Assembly: GCF_032062135.1 (NCBI RefSeq)
Contig: NC_092862.1
Coordinates: 63,185,163 to 63,249,162, forward strand
Direction: 5' to 3'
Source: Pyxicephalus adspersus
Lineage: Eukaryota; Chordata; Amphibia; Anura; Pyxicephalidae
DNA: 64,000 nt
The position numbers and the translations under genes are program-made. Below are positions 12,501 through 24,150 of the stretch, in pieces. Positions within the stretch are counted from its first letter, which is position 1. Each line of letters starts with the position of its first letter. The notes below the pieces were generated by a model that saw only the letters and a list, made by a program, of their open reading frames with translations, did not search any database and had not been told where the DNA came from.

Positions 12501-15227
12501 AATCTATGCATCTGTGGAGGGTCAGTAAAGTCATGGTAAGGTAGCGAAAAGAAACATTGCATTTTGTTATAAAGTGCTTGTGTCCTTTAATTTACTCTCT
12601 ACAACACAAAACAAATTTGTTTGTTACCACCTACATATACATCCATACATACCTACAAATACATAACACATCTTTTTCTAGTTTGCTCATGAATCTTATG
12701 ATTTATTAACAGACAAGAAATAATGTTGTGTTTGTAGCAGATTGATGTGCAGAACTCCCAATTTCTATTGATTCTAAATTGATGTGATAATCCAGTACAC
12801 TCACAGTTCCCCAATGTGATGATTTTAATCACTTTACTCATCTCTCATTATGTCCTTTATTTGTTGGTTTCATTTGAAAACAAAAAGACTGTAAAAAAAA
12901 GACAGACATTGTGCCAACATATGGTATATGTTACTAGAGCTGCTTATTGTTACCAGTAAATGGATAAATGATTTTTCAGACTGGCCATTCTGTGTTATAC
13001 CACACAAATCCTGTAGCTGTATGATATGACTGGGAGAGCTAAAAAAGCAGAACACTTGGTTATTCTAGTAATAGGCTGAAGGGTATTCACATATGTCAGA
13101 TCACTTTTAACTGGTTCTATTTGAATACATTGTAGTAAATGCTCTTGGCCACTACTTTCCATAGATAACAAATGGGAAGAAATTAAATCATTTAAATACT
13201 GTTAAGCTGTTGGGCAAATCAAACATTTTATAATATAAACAAAAGCAGGAACTGTCGCCTCCTCTGTGTATTTTACTAAAAGAAATGCCAAGTGGTTACA
13301 GAGTTTTATCATTGTAGTGCGTTGTGGTAAAATAATCTAGTTCAAACTCTTATTCATCATTTAGTGTACATGCTTGTTGTTCATATTGTGGGTGATGGGA
13401 TGATAGTAAATTACAATGGGGGGACGCCAGGGGTATTAGTATGCACTTTTTCCCTAAAGTTTGATCTGCATGTCCCTATCTAACTGTACAAAATGTATAT
13501 ATGTGTGCATACATACATAGAAATGGGAGGTGTCATTGATTCGGTGATCAGAGTGGCCCCATTAGATAAATTATTTGCTTTTTTTTTTTTTATCTGATTA
13601 GTGTTTTGTAAAAATGTCTGGATACCACTATCAGATAAATAGACTCACTTAAGGCTGCATACACACATAATTCAGATAATTCTCAGCCGATTATCGCCTC
13701 CGGGCTGGTATCAGACGAGAATCTGATGTGTGTAGAGGGCTCGTCCGACTTCCTTCATGGATGCGTCCTAGCAGATCTACACTGATCATAATACAAGTGA
13801 AGGTGAATGAGCACCGCCACTCGCTCGTTCTCCCCCCTCTCCTCTCTATAAAACAGAACGGCGCTATCAAACCAGTCACTTCTAACAAGAATCAGGCTGT
13901 TATACAGAACCATGTAAGCTTGTTAAAGTTCAGGTCTAAGATCTATAACCTATTTAATTTGGAAAACATTGAAAATATGGGCATGACAAACATTGAGTAA
14001 CCTTAAACAAAATACATTTAGAAAATGAAAACATGTAGGTTATATTTATTATTAAAGTAATCTTTTCTAAAAGAAAATATAAAAGAAACCAGGAACACCT
14101 TTAGCAGTGTAAATATTGTTAACCATTATGTATTTCTGCTAATTAGGTTTGATGTTGGTCTGCTTTTTCATTTAGGACCTTAACGTGTATCTGGAGGACA
14201 AAGTATACATGGCTGGAAAGAAAATCACATTGGCAGATATTATTATTTATTATGGGCTTCATCCAATCATGGTAAGTATATACAAATATATAAAAAAGGT
14301 ACATTCATTAGTATAAATTTATAACTAAGTGTGTTAAAAGATCCAAAATATGAAAAATTATTTTTGACAAATTCAAGAGAGTTTAGCTACCTAAATTCTT
14401 TTGTGTATCTTCTAGGGAGCCTTTTAAAAGATCTCGGCTCTTAAATGTTTTCTGCTCATGACAACACAGGTCTTTAACCTCAAACACCCTGAATTCTCTA
14501 TTACGGGAAGAGTAGACATTTATACATACATCAGTACAGAAAGCAAAGGCTTCTGAGAGAAAGAGAGTGCACTGGAATCCCTCATAAATCCAAAAATAGT
14601 AATTCTATAAATGCTGTTTTTATATGTATAGGTTTACTGGTAAAATATATCAATATATAAAAATGTTTTGTTCTTCTATTTGATAATACTTTAATTTACT
14701 TTAGAAAAAAATGAACTTGTTTCTGCTTCCAAATCTGGCCTCATTTGGGTGATGTAGCCAGGGTATGTAGGACTGCACTGACCATAAACAAGTATGGAGT
14801 CAATAGTGAAGTCAGATCATTGTGATGCTTTCAGAAGCTGATCAGCACATTTTGGTACGGGTTTCTTTTCCTGACCTATAGTGACCATGCTCCTTAGATA
14901 CAATACAATGATTAAGTTTTGTAACCCATAGACAGGAAGTGTGTTAATGACAGGATCACCAAGTTTAAATAAAGTGGGGAAGGGGGGAATAAGATGACCA
15001 CCAGCAAAGAATCTGTGGGTTGCTATATATTCTATTTTTGTTCTTGGTTTTAGATATTCTTTAACCTTCTTTTCTTTTTTCCTTAGGCTGACCTTACTGT
15101 CCAGGAAAAGGAAACTTGCATTAACGTGTCTCGCTGGTTTAGCCATATCCAGCACTACCCTGGAGTTCGGCAGCATCTCCCAAGTTTGGTCTTCATTAAA
15201 AATAGAATCTATTCCAATATCCATTAG
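9499..15227 (+). CDS. EEF1E1: EEF1E1 (AIMP3/p18), four coding exons
   Basis: Coding exons are 9499-9585, 10632-10832, 14176-14271 and 15087-15227, joined in phase 0 at every junction with GT/AG introns, giving 174 aa, the same length as the human protein. Recognised family: eukaryotic translation elongation factor 1 epsilon-1, a GST-like non-enzymatic subunit of the cytosolic multi-aminoacyl-tRNA synthetase complex that contacts methionyl-tRNA synthetase and glutamyl-prolyl-tRNA synthetase; in mammals it also enters the nucleus after DNA damage and supports ATM/ATR-p53 signalling. Seen here: a short N-terminal region with the LEKCLGL stretch, the block EEKAIVQQWLEYR that opens the helical GST-C-like domain (about residues 63-155), then LADIIIYYGLH and NVSRWFSHIQHYPGVRQHL. 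The AUG has a purine at -3 and G at +4. The 11.2 kb to the next gene on the same strand matches the conserved EEF1E1-BLOC1S5 linkage. Gene identity is very secure; untranslated ends are not defined. Confidence 0.97.
9586..10631 (+). other. EEF1E1: EEF1E1 intron 1
   Basis: GTAATA...TTTACAG intron of 1046 bp. No repeat or other exon was recognised in it. Confidence 0.8.
10632..10832 (+). CDS. EEF1E1: EEF1E1 coding exon 2
   Basis: This exon gives 67 codons starting IPVLQTNKGPSLVGLATIAS, after a polypyrimidine tract and a TTTACAG acceptor, and ending at AAAG/GTTAGT. It holds the end of the N-terminal domain and the conserved EEKAIVQQWLEYR segment that begins the GST-C-like helical fold. Confidence 0.97.
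11181..11480. mobile_element. hAT-like nonautonomous element
   Basis: Terminal inverted repeats CAGTGTTTGTCAACC and GGTTGATAAACACTG match at 14 of 15 positions. The flanking octamers GTTCAGAG and GTTTAGAC agree at six of eight, an aged 8-bp target duplication. Length is 300 bp. Internal text (GTTCC, GCAATGTAAGAGACATT) recurs in the copy at 61853. Confidence 0.75.
11577..11840. mobile_element. Harbinger-like MITE, copy 2 (complete)
   Basis: Ends GGGTACATACACACGT and ATGTGTGTACATAGCC are inverted copies, with perfect TAA on both sides (11574-11576 and 11841-11843). It is 264 bp and noncoding. The TWA-type target and short inverted repeat suggest PIF/Harbinger. Confidence 0.72.
13653..13868. 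mobile_element. Harbinger-like MITE, copy 3 (right end lost)
   Basis: TAA precedes GGCTGCATACACACATAATT and the interior matches copy 2 (GGGCTGGTATC, GACGAGAATCTGA, TAATACAAGTGAAGG). The right terminal repeat is missing after about 13868. Confidence 0.65.
14176..14271 (+). CDS. EEF1E1: EEF1E1 coding exon 3
   Basis: This exon gives 32 codons reading DLNVYLEDKVYMAGKKITLA then DIIIYYGLHPIM, between a TTTAG acceptor and a GTAAGT donor. The LADIIIYYGLH stretch is the conserved core helix of the GST-C-like domain. Confidence 0.97.
14272..15086 (+). other. EEF1E1: EEF1E1 intron 3
   Basis: GTAAGT...TTCCTTAG intron of 815 bp with no recognised repeat. Confidence 0.8.
15087..15227 (+). CDS. EEF1E1: EEF1E1 coding exon 4 with stop
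   Basis: This exon gives 46 codons plus TAG after a TTCCTTAG acceptor. It encodes ADLTVQEKE...NVSRWFSHIQHYPGVRQHL and ends RIYSNIH. The long open frame on the opposite strand here (14817-15251) is a shadow of this exon. Confidence 0.97.
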   Translation, partial: ADLTVQEKETCINVSRWFSHIQHYPGVRQHLPSLVFIKNRIYSNIH

Positions 15228-15707
15228 CTGACTGGACATCTTCACTGGCATTCTCTCCTAGTACAATACCCATACATCCTCTTCAGGCTTAGACATTTAC
15301 TTAATGGCTTCAGGGGGTGATGGTATCGATTTGAAGTTTTCACAAAACCCAAAAGATCCCATTTTTGTTATTTATTTTGGTAATTCAGTTTTATTTGATA
15401 AGTTTTGTATTTTCATCCCCATTTCCTAAAGGTCAGCTTTTATTTCTTCTGTGTTTTTATATTACTTTGCCAAAGGAGAAAGACAACTTACTAACTACTA
15501 TAATAATATTCAGAAACACGGTATGAACCTTTATCTTGGGAGGTTGGGTATTTAAACCCAAAACCTAAAAACAAATGAGAATTTAATGCGTTATAATAAA
15601 TTTTCATTTCAGTGTGTTTATATGCATTTTGTCTCCTTATGTGTTGGGGTGTATGCAATGTATGCAGCTGAAGTAAATGTTTTGACATTAAATGCAAAAA
15701 AAATGTG

Positions 15708-15713
15708 AATAAA
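15708..15713 (+). terminator. EEF1E1: Poly(A) signal, EEF1E1
   Basis: A canonical AATAAA lies 481 nt after the EEF1E1 stop codon. It follows an AT-rich 3' untranslated region and is the first canonical hexamer I noticed downstream. Confidence 0.6.
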
Positions 15714-16615
15714 AAGATCTTGGCAATAGAATATGCAAATGTTGCCTCCTTTTTATAATACATTTTTTTAAATTTTCTCTCCAGGAGATTGGTGTTGGTA
15801 TTGTTTACACAGAACTCGTATTTGGTATGTCATAAATGGGAAGATCTGAGTTGCTCCACAATATTGCTATTTTCAATGGCAGTAATTAATTCTCCATCAG
15901 TAAATGTTACAGTGAATGTCTGTTTTATACATTGACCCCAAAGTTTATGTTTACCTAAAAAATAGTCCTAGCATTTTATGCAAACCCTTTAGTAAGTCAA
16001 TACCATTATGTTTCTATAAGTATAAACATACAACACCCAACACATTTAGCACAACAGTCCTAGCAAATAAGCGACATAAATATCGGCCATGGTGCCTCCT
16101 TCATATACATACATGCTTGAGGAGAATCAAGTGGATATCTGAATTAAGATTAGATGTTACGGGGGGCTCTTTTGAAAACGGAATCTACCCAGCCTTTCTG
16201 GTTACAGCTCTGACTTTCTCTGCTGCAAGCCTGTTCCGGCTTTTTTACTTTGCCCCGTACACAGCGATGCACAATGTATTCTGTCAACTTTCAGTCATGC
16301 AATGCATTAAAGCAGAATTCAGTCAATATTTCCTTTCTGCTACTATAGATTTGCCACATCCTTCTTAATTCTAAGGAGATAATCCTGTCAAAAAATAGGA
16401 AATTAAACGGTTAAACAGACTTACTTTCACTTGATTACTATGATCTTGGAGCATCCACAGCAAATTAGCTTCTACTTGCCAGGTATACTCACTTATTCCA
16501 TTCTGTGTTGTCATAATAGGCATGTTCACAGAAACCTCTACACTACCACATGCATGTTGCCAATGCACGTCACATAGAGTATGTTGGTTCACTACATTGT
16601 CATTCATAATGTTAT
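15714..16615. other. Intergenic, no gene seen
   Basis: The 150-codon open frame at 15916-16368 has no recognisable domain, its reading is AT-driven, and nothing suggests splicing. Confidence 0.5.
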
Positions 16616-16750
16616 TCTAAGGACTGTATTTATAAAACAGGGAATCTGACTTTCCCTCGTAGCAATCTTCCAGGTTCATGTTTTTAATGGCAGTAAATGA
16701 TTCCCTTGAGGTAATGTCAGACTCCTTATTTTATAAACAGGGCCCTTAGA
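16616..16750. mobile_element. Small inverted-repeat element, family B
   Basis: Arms of about 35 nt (16616-16650 and 16716-16750) are inverted copies: TTCTAAGGACTGTATTTATA against the complement of TTATAAACAGGGCCCTTAGA. It is a 135-bp MITE-like foldback. A shorter relative lies at 60925-61008. Confidence 0.6.
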
Positions 16751-17274
16751 GAAACTTAGGATAAGATCAGCCTGGGTTGGTGAGGGCACAAGCAGATAGC
16801 ACCAACACACCAGATATCATTTGTCACTTTAAAGTAGAGAACAATTTACAAGGTGGAGAACAGTGGAAACGATAGAGTTCAGTGGTGTTTTTCAAGCACC
16901 TTGTGGAGACTTTAATCACCACATTGGAGGTATTATGGTGACTCTATTCTTCGGTTATAGAAGCCTGATCAGCAAGAGAAAAAAAATGGTCCTAATTTTG
17001 AATAAATATGAGGTTATGAAAATGTGGTGATATAGTTGGAGGTTAAAAAAAAGTGGAAATGCTTCTATTTTCCCCTTTTTTGACATATAACAAGTATTTA
17101 CAAACAGCTGTATTCAAACTATTAGTTGCAATAATGAGCAGTAAACTCTGTACATTTATTTTTATTCAAAACTATGCATTATTTTGTAGTGTCTTCATTT
17201 TGCGCAGCATTGCAACCCTCCTAGTCAGCACTCAAAACTGCTGCATGTGCATTTCAGCATACCCCAACAAAAAA

Positions 17275-17559
17275 GGCCTGATTTATTAAAGCTCTCCAAG
17301 GCTGGAGAGGATACACTTTCATCAGTGAAGCTGGGCGATCCAGAAAACCTGGAATGGATCTGGTCCAGGATTGAAAACATTTGCTAACAAATAGCAAATG
17401 GCTTTGAGGAAATCCATTCCAGGTTTTCTAAGTCATTTACTATTTGTTAGCAAATGTTTTCAATCCTGGACCAGATCATTCCACGTTTGCTGGATCACCC
17501 AGCTTCATTGAATAAAGTGTATCCTCTCCAGCCTTGAAGAGCTTTATTAAATCAGCCCC
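17275..17559. mobile_element. Palindromic MITE, family A, copy 1
   Basis: The 285-bp unit is almost one inverted repeat: GGCCTGATTTATTAAAGCTC at the left pairs with GAGCTTTATTAAATCAGCCC at the right, and the inner parts (CACCCAGCTTCA, GTCCAGGATTGAAAACATTT) also pair. It is noncoding. Superfamily is undecided. Confidence 0.75.
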
Positions 17560-19955
17560 AAAATGTGAACTTGATTGAAAAGGAAATGTTGAAAGGTTTC
17601 TATAAAATTTGCATTGTGGCACAACTCATTTATTCTGAATGGACTTATTTACTGTAATAATTACCAAAACATTAACAGTAAAATGCCAGAACATACTTGG
17701 GGGGGAGATGGGCTCTTTAACATTAAAGTCAGAACGATTTCTAGTTTTAAAAAGTGGAAAGTGTTTAAAATACCAGCCAGTTTTTATTTTATTTGCCAAA
17801 AAAGTCTCGATTGGAAGATCTCCCCAATTCAGGTGAATAGGAATGGTTTGGACCATTTTTTTTGCACATGGCTGCAGCAGATCAGTCTGCAAAAATGACA
17901 TGCCGTATTTGTCGCTGTGGTTGTGGTCTAAAGATCATAGCCTTAATCTCTGATGAACAGAAAAGAATAAAAAACAATCCATACTGCCACCTATTATATA
18001 TCTTTATAATCTTTCTTTTATATCTTTGTTCAGAAGTTTTTAGACAAACTTTTTTTATTCCTCCTACAAACAATATTTTTCCCATTAGTAGACAATCTGA
18101 CTGTTCCAATACAAAGCTCTAAATTTCAGACCATACAGGGGAACATTTCTATATTTTTGCTGCTCTTAATGCTTTTCCTGATTTATTAAAACTGAGTTAT
18201 ACCTGTCTTCAGGCAGAAGATGAGTTTTATAGCAAAAGCGATAAGGCGAATGTTTGATCATATATCTGTGCGTTGAAAGGAGCCTTTGGATAGACAGGTA
18301 ACTTCTTATTCTTCCCTCACTGGTCGGATTTATTACACCAACCTATTGCAATTAAACGCCTGCTCTGGGTTATACAGAACCATATAACAAATTAGATTAA
18401 GGATGTCTATCAAAGTGCTGCTTGTTGCTCATGGTCCTTAGGGCTTGACTGTTGTGTGTTTTCCGGACTTGATGTAGAACAGCAAGGTGCAAAGAAATTC
18501 ATATCTCCTAACAGACTTTATTGTCTGAATACTTTACTTTTCTGTCTTTACACCATCGCTATTTAAGATAATCTTTATCTATTAAATTTTTCAGCTTTAT
18601 AAGGAGGGACTCAATCTCTTCATCATTTCCAGCCCTATGAGTTAATTTGACAGCTCATTGGTGATGTCTCTTCCACTTCAAAAAGGCATCCCCCCTGGGG
18701 CTAGCCAGCTGTATTGTGGAGTCCACAGATTTGGCTTGCTGTTCCTGCTGGGTGTCATCTGTCTTCTTAGACTTGCAGTAGATAATTTTTGTCTTCCTGA
18801 CATCATCTGCCTGAGCAGTTTTTGCCTGCCAGGCCTGTCTGTCCAGGTTGAGCATCAAACACAGTAGCCATACGGATAATCGGAAAAGGCACCATTCCAA
18901 ACACAGGAGCCTAGGGCTGGCTTTGACCAAGATCAGCATAACATCCCAACAACTTCTAGCTATCGTGAATGCTGCAGCCCTGATCTTGTCACAAATGCAG
19001 CCCATGGGGCATATTTTGCTCATACAACTTGCATCCCCCTCTTCCCCCTCTTATTTGCAGTAATAACTGTCAGTCTAATCTCCCATTGCCAAGAAGAGAA
19101 CGCCTCAACAGGTTTGGGTCTCCCTGCCTGTTGCTGGCATTTCACTTGGATTATCCCCAGTTGGATGCAGTGGTGTTTTAGTGGATTACTATTGGTAGGC
19201 AGCCTGTGGGAAAATAACATGATTCGGTAACAAAACATAGTAAATATTGATAGCACGTGGCATGGTGAGGCTCTTTGTTTGAGCCATTAGATGTACAATT
19301 GACAAATAATGTTCACTGCATGATCACATTTGAGGGCATATGTTCATGGCAATACAATACTTTTGAATTTAGTGCTTATGGGGTTTATGTGATCTAGAAA
19401 TAAATGCAATAGTCAAGAAATATTATTTAACCAAAGCAGAATAGGTTTTGATTTACATACAATAGATATTGTATTTTAAAAGGACATTCCAGCTGTTCTT
19501 TTTTTTAACTCAACTTGCAAAGCAAGTTTTACTCTCCAAAAATCTTTTTCCTAATTGTAGGTGCATTATGAAATGAAAATGAAAATATGAAAATATTGCT
19601 TTCTGAGTCCATATATGGGATGTTACATGTCATCGTGGTTTTTGAAATCCTCTATCTTTGGATACATATTGATGGAAGTGCTGAAATGTTATAGTTGTCA
19701 CTTAAACAGAAGTCAAAAGAAATCTTCTTATACAAATTCCTGTTTGGGTTGTAAACTTAATTTACAGCATTGGACCACAGACCAGTAATGCTGCAAGGAC
19801 AGCATCTGAAGGAAGGTAAGCTTTGAAGTGAAAGCTGCTTTTATTTTTTTAAACTTCACTGCTAATTTATTATTTAAAAAAAATTAAATGTGGAGTTCTG
19901 CTTTAAAGATGTAAACATTACCACTGTCTAGAATATTAAGTGAATAATGTTCTGT
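17560..19955. other. Intergenic, no gene seen
   Basis: No exon recognised. The 122-codon minus-strand frame at 18655-19023 has a faintly repeat-like look but could not be assigned. Confidence 0.45.
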
Positions 19956-20115
19956 AACATGCCAGAGAAATTATTATTATTATTATTATTATTAATATTA
20001 TTAATAATATATAGGATTTTTTATAGCGCCAACATATTACGCATTGCTGTACAAATAAATAGGGGTTGCAAATGACAAGACAAATACAGACAGTATCACA
20101 GGAGAGATTTGATAA
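19956..20115 (-). repeat. LINE/SINE-type 3' tail
   Basis: Read on the minus strand, the segment ends TATGTTGGCGCTATAAAAAA followed by an (ATT)n tail. The same text is on the + strand at 43055-43200 with the same tail. A fixed 3' end plus a short tandem tail is typical of CR1/L2-type LINEs and their SINEs. Confidence 0.6.
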
Positions 20116-20346
20116 AGTGCAAACTGCTTGGCTTTCACACCCAGACTGTACCAGCAGCAATGTGTTTTTTTCAATGTTATTATATTTTATTAGAAATTAA
20201 TTTAATTACTTCTTTCTCCATTCTATAGAGTTGAGGACTCATACTGAGTCTGTTAGACATGTACATTATACACTGCTCTTCAGGGCATATTTGTAATTGA
20301 CATATGACTATGGTAGGGACATTAGATTGTGAGTTCCTGAGTTAAT

Positions 20347-20570
20347 GGGTCCGATTTATTAAACCTCTCTGAGGCTGTAGAGGATACACTTTCATCAGTA
20401 AGGCTGGGTGATCCAGCAAACCTGGAATGGATTTCCTCAAAGTCATTTGCTATTTGTTAGCAAATGTTTTCAATCCTGGACCAGAACCATTTCAGGTTTG
20501 CTGAATCACCCAGCTTCACTAATAAAATTGTATCCTCTCCAGTCTTGGAGAGCTTTAATAAATCAGGCCC
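20347..20570. mobile_element. Palindromic MITE, family A, copy 2
   Basis: This 224-bp copy keeps both outer arms (GATTTATTAAACCTCTC and the inverted GAGCTTTAATAAATCAGG) but lacks part of the left inner arm present in copy 1. Confidence 0.75.
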
Positions 20571-23500
20571 AATGACATGACTATGCATTTGGAAAATAAT
20601 GTGTAATACTTTTGTCAACTATACAAACACAAGATAATAAAATAAATACATACTTCTTTTTAGTGTAGTTATCCTCTCAAGTTCCTGGTATACAAATAAA
20701 TGCATCAGTATAAATCATGGCACCGTTATTAGCAAGATGACCCTCTGACTGGCCATATGAGTAAATCATGCTTTCTTGAAATTCCTGTTGGAATTAGAAT
20801 AAAGCACTTTATTGAACATCACAATCCACTGACAATACCTTGATTGTTCATATTTGCTAGTTTGCTGGGACTGAACAAAGTTGTCCGGGTAAAACTGTGA
20901 ATTTGATGGTGTTCCCTTCTGCAGCAGGACCATATAAAGCTGTCTTTTGCCTGGTAAATGGATAGGCTTATATCTCAGTGTCTTTATTTTGTTTTGGTGC
21001 TGTATTTATTCTGTTTTCTTTATACTTTCATAATGGGCCTTGATGGGAATATTATCAATCGATGTGCTAGTAATTTTTAAGGGGATGTTGGGAAGAACAA
21101 ATGTGGAAGCACTGAATTGTAAAGGAGCTGTAATGGCAGAAATCTCTAGCAGTCTCAACTAATAAAATATAATATGGGGTCTTTATTTCTGGAGTGTGTT
21201 TAAGTATTTAGTACTAAATGCATTGTAAACTACAAAGGTTGGTCAGAAAGTAATGTTCCAGATTATTATTCTCAGAAATGATCCATTCATAATGTATGAA
21301 ATTTCCTCACAAAATAAAGTGATGTTTTATTTACCAATGCTTTTTTTTATCTGCCTAATCACTATCAACTGTTACGGGCATACACCAGCTTGAAATGTAT
21401 ATACATGCCTCATCTACAACAGCTCTTGTCATGTTCACTTAGCCATGTCCCCATCTTCAAACATTGTACTGCAGATACTGCAATTTTTTTCCTTTATAAA
21501 CATAGGAAAAACAAACACACAATTCTTTAGGAGAAAAAAACATATTTATCTATATATGCCAAATTCTACAAAATCTAAATAATTTACCCCCAGCCTTATG
21601 AACATAATATTCAATAAATATAGTTTGATTACCATTTACAGTTCACTACAATTCAGTTTTCTGGTGGAATAATTTTGAAAAATTTTGGAAAAATGCAGAA
21701 CATTTCAAATATGAAGCTTGTAAAATGGCAACCCCTTTAGGTCTCCTCAATATGCAAATGATCTAAAGCATAACTATCAGTAGAAAAAAAAACACCTTCA
21801 AAGTTGAAAAGCTGTTGGTCGTGCGCAATCCCATTTTCCTTTTTCATTCCAGCACAAACTGAACACCAGGCACCGCCATCTTCTTCCTTTTGTCCCAGGT
21901 TCTTCTTCCTAAGTCATCCGATCTCGCACCTGTGCCTTCCGGAAAATGTGAGAATCTCACTGCACAAGCATTAGAGGAAAGCCCATTCTGCCTATGTCCA
22001 CAGACATCAGTGACTTATGTATCCCAGGAGGTTGTGGGTTTCTCATTAGTCTTTACTGCTTAGGTGATAAAAACTAATGAAACGGGGTCTCTCCTTCAAA
22101 TTAAAAAAATTTGTTTTTTTAAATTGAAAAAAAACTAGTTTTCTTTAAATAAAAGGATTAACCACCTATTAATATAAAATAAAAAATGTGGTCAGCTTCA
22201 AATTGCATTTACTGTACATATCTACAGCTCTATTCTCTTGAAACATCAAATTGAAACCTTAGGGTAGCTTCTCAAATATTGTATGTTAAGCACTTTGACA
22301 CCTGTGAGTTTCAAGCTTATCAAATGGTTTATTGCTAATGTAAAGAAAATGATTTCCTCTTTTGAAAAATTCAAGCAGATGTTCGGTTTTAAGTCGTAAT
22401 GTGTGTTACAATGCGTAAATAATTAGAAAATACAGTTCATACAGAAAGTTGCCTTTAGGACAAGAAAATCTGTTTATCTTCTTATATCTTTGATATAATC
22501 CCCAGATGGATTTTTTATTTGTCTGAAAATTATTGTCTATTTTTCTTGCTTTCTAGGAAAGGCAATGCGGCCTATTAATGTTCTAATTCATTAGCTTAGT
22601 ATAATATGTTATGTATTTGTCTCAGGTCTAAAAAAGAAAACATTATTTCCTATTTTACTCCAGGCTAATATTTAAGCCAATGACTGCCAGATACTTTAAA
22701 GCAGTCATACAACCTTTGCTCGCTGGTTTATTGCATATAAGAATATATACATAATGCCTGGGGGAAGGTAGAACGGGACTGAGTATAAGTCTAATTCCAT
22801 ATGGAAGAATGAAGAAAGAGTTCTTATATATAGTATAGGATTTTTAATACAAAAATTCTTTCAATGGGGTATTGAAGCTCTGGAAGTGCAAAAGCCTCAC
22901 TTGGGGAGCATCACCAAACTTCCAGATCTAGATCTAGATATTTGCTACTTATCTGCCCTAAAAAACAACCACGTTTAATTTGTTTTTTAAGTACCATATC
23001 AAGGGGGAACATTACAAGGATTCTAACTCTCTGCATTCTAGTTAACAAATCAAAAACGCCATGGCTAAGGATGCACCTTAAGGTAAATTGAAAGGCAATT
23101 TTTTTCATATATGATAAATGGTGAGGTTGAGGTAAGAACCACGGCCTTTTTTTATTGCTGTCTTTGTCCATTGTGCAAGTTACACTTTCTGATTATTGTG
23201 ATCAGAAGTGAGGGGCTGAAAGTGAAGGTAAATCCAAAATTTTTAGTTGCCATCAAAATATGGAAAAAGGTAAAATGTGCAAATGGAGACTGTTGACAAT
23301 TGTCTAGGCAGGGAACTCCCCCACATGGGAAGACATTCACTCACTTTATGTTGAGTCCAAAAGTCTCATTAGAAGAAAAACAGATGAAAAAATTAAAGTG
23401 GTTTTACCTTTACCTATTCAATGCAATAGCTTTAAAAGTATTATATAAATATAAGAGATGTCCTGTTATTAATATAACAGCCTTAAAGGAAACTTTTGCT

Positions 23501-23620
23501 TTACCTTTGAGGAAAAAGTAATAGGTTTGTTTTAATCCTATTTTTCGAGCAGCAAATGCCCAGATTTTCATTGTGCTCTCATCATCAGTTTACCTGGTAT
23601 TGTCAAACATTGCTGTCACA
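20571..23620. other. Intergenic, no gene seen
   Basis: No exon recognised. A possible mariner end lies at about 21238-21265. Confidence 0.45.
21238..21500. mobile_element. Possible mariner fragment
   Basis: GGTTGGTCAGAAAGTAATGT resembles the GGTTGGTGCAAAAGTAAT end of cecropia-type mariners. No matching second end or transposase frame was found. Confidence 0.3.
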
Positions 23621-24150
23621 AGGGGAGGTAAAGCGTACCTAAACTCAAAAATTTCACTGTACATAAAAGGGTGGACAGTAAAAATTTTTTGAAGTGCAAC
23701 ACCCTTTTTTTAAATAAAAAAGGGTGCAGCACCTCCCCCTAATTCTCGACCGCCTAGGTGATCGAGAATGAATGGGAGCGCAAAGCCTCCTAGGATACCT
23801 ACGTCAGGCATCCCGGAGGATCTTGGGCGCTCCTTCTGCGCATGCCCAAGCAACTCGGGCATGCACGGAAGGAGCCTTTTTGCTCAAACTCAAATTTTCA
23901 CGCTGTGGGATTGGCAAACATTTTTTTCATTTTCATCCTACATCACTCGATCTCGCCCCTAGGTCGGTTGATGCAGGATGAAGAACCAGTAAGAAGAGCA
24001 GAAAATGGTGGCTCCCGGAGCGCCGGTTTTGAAACGAATGTCGGGACAACGCGGGACCTGATGCAGGACACCCCCGGATGGATACACCGTGGCAGAGGGG
24101 GAGGAAGAAAGGTAAGTATAAGGGTAAGGTAAGTGGTAAGTATGAGTTGA
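23621..24150. repeat. GC-rich interspersed repeat, family C, copy 1
   Basis: It shares long segments with 25218-26060: ACATAAAAGGGT, AAGTGCAACACCC, CTAATTCTCGACCGCCTAGG, GCTCCTTCTGCGCATGCCCA, and the trailing GACCTGATGCAGGACACC region. The GGAAGGAGC...GCTCCTTC parts form a short hairpin. It contains the uninterrupted site GCCTAGGT that is split in copy 2. Confidence 0.7.

Larger units (their letters stand above)
10833..14175 (+). other. EEF1E1: EEF1E1 intron 2
   Basis: GTTAGT...TTTAG intron of 3.3 kb. It holds a hAT element (11181-11480) and two Harbinger-like MITEs (11577-11840 and 13653-13868), which account for the longer open frames inside it. The remainder has no recognised feature. Confidence 0.8.

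Noticed and set aside
14817..15251. 144-codon open frame on the minus strand
   Set aside because: It is antisense to EEF1E1 exon 4, whose + strand reading is clearly conserved.
15916..16368. 150-codon open frame on the + strand
   Set aside because: No domain or family resemblance, AT-driven composition and no splice context.
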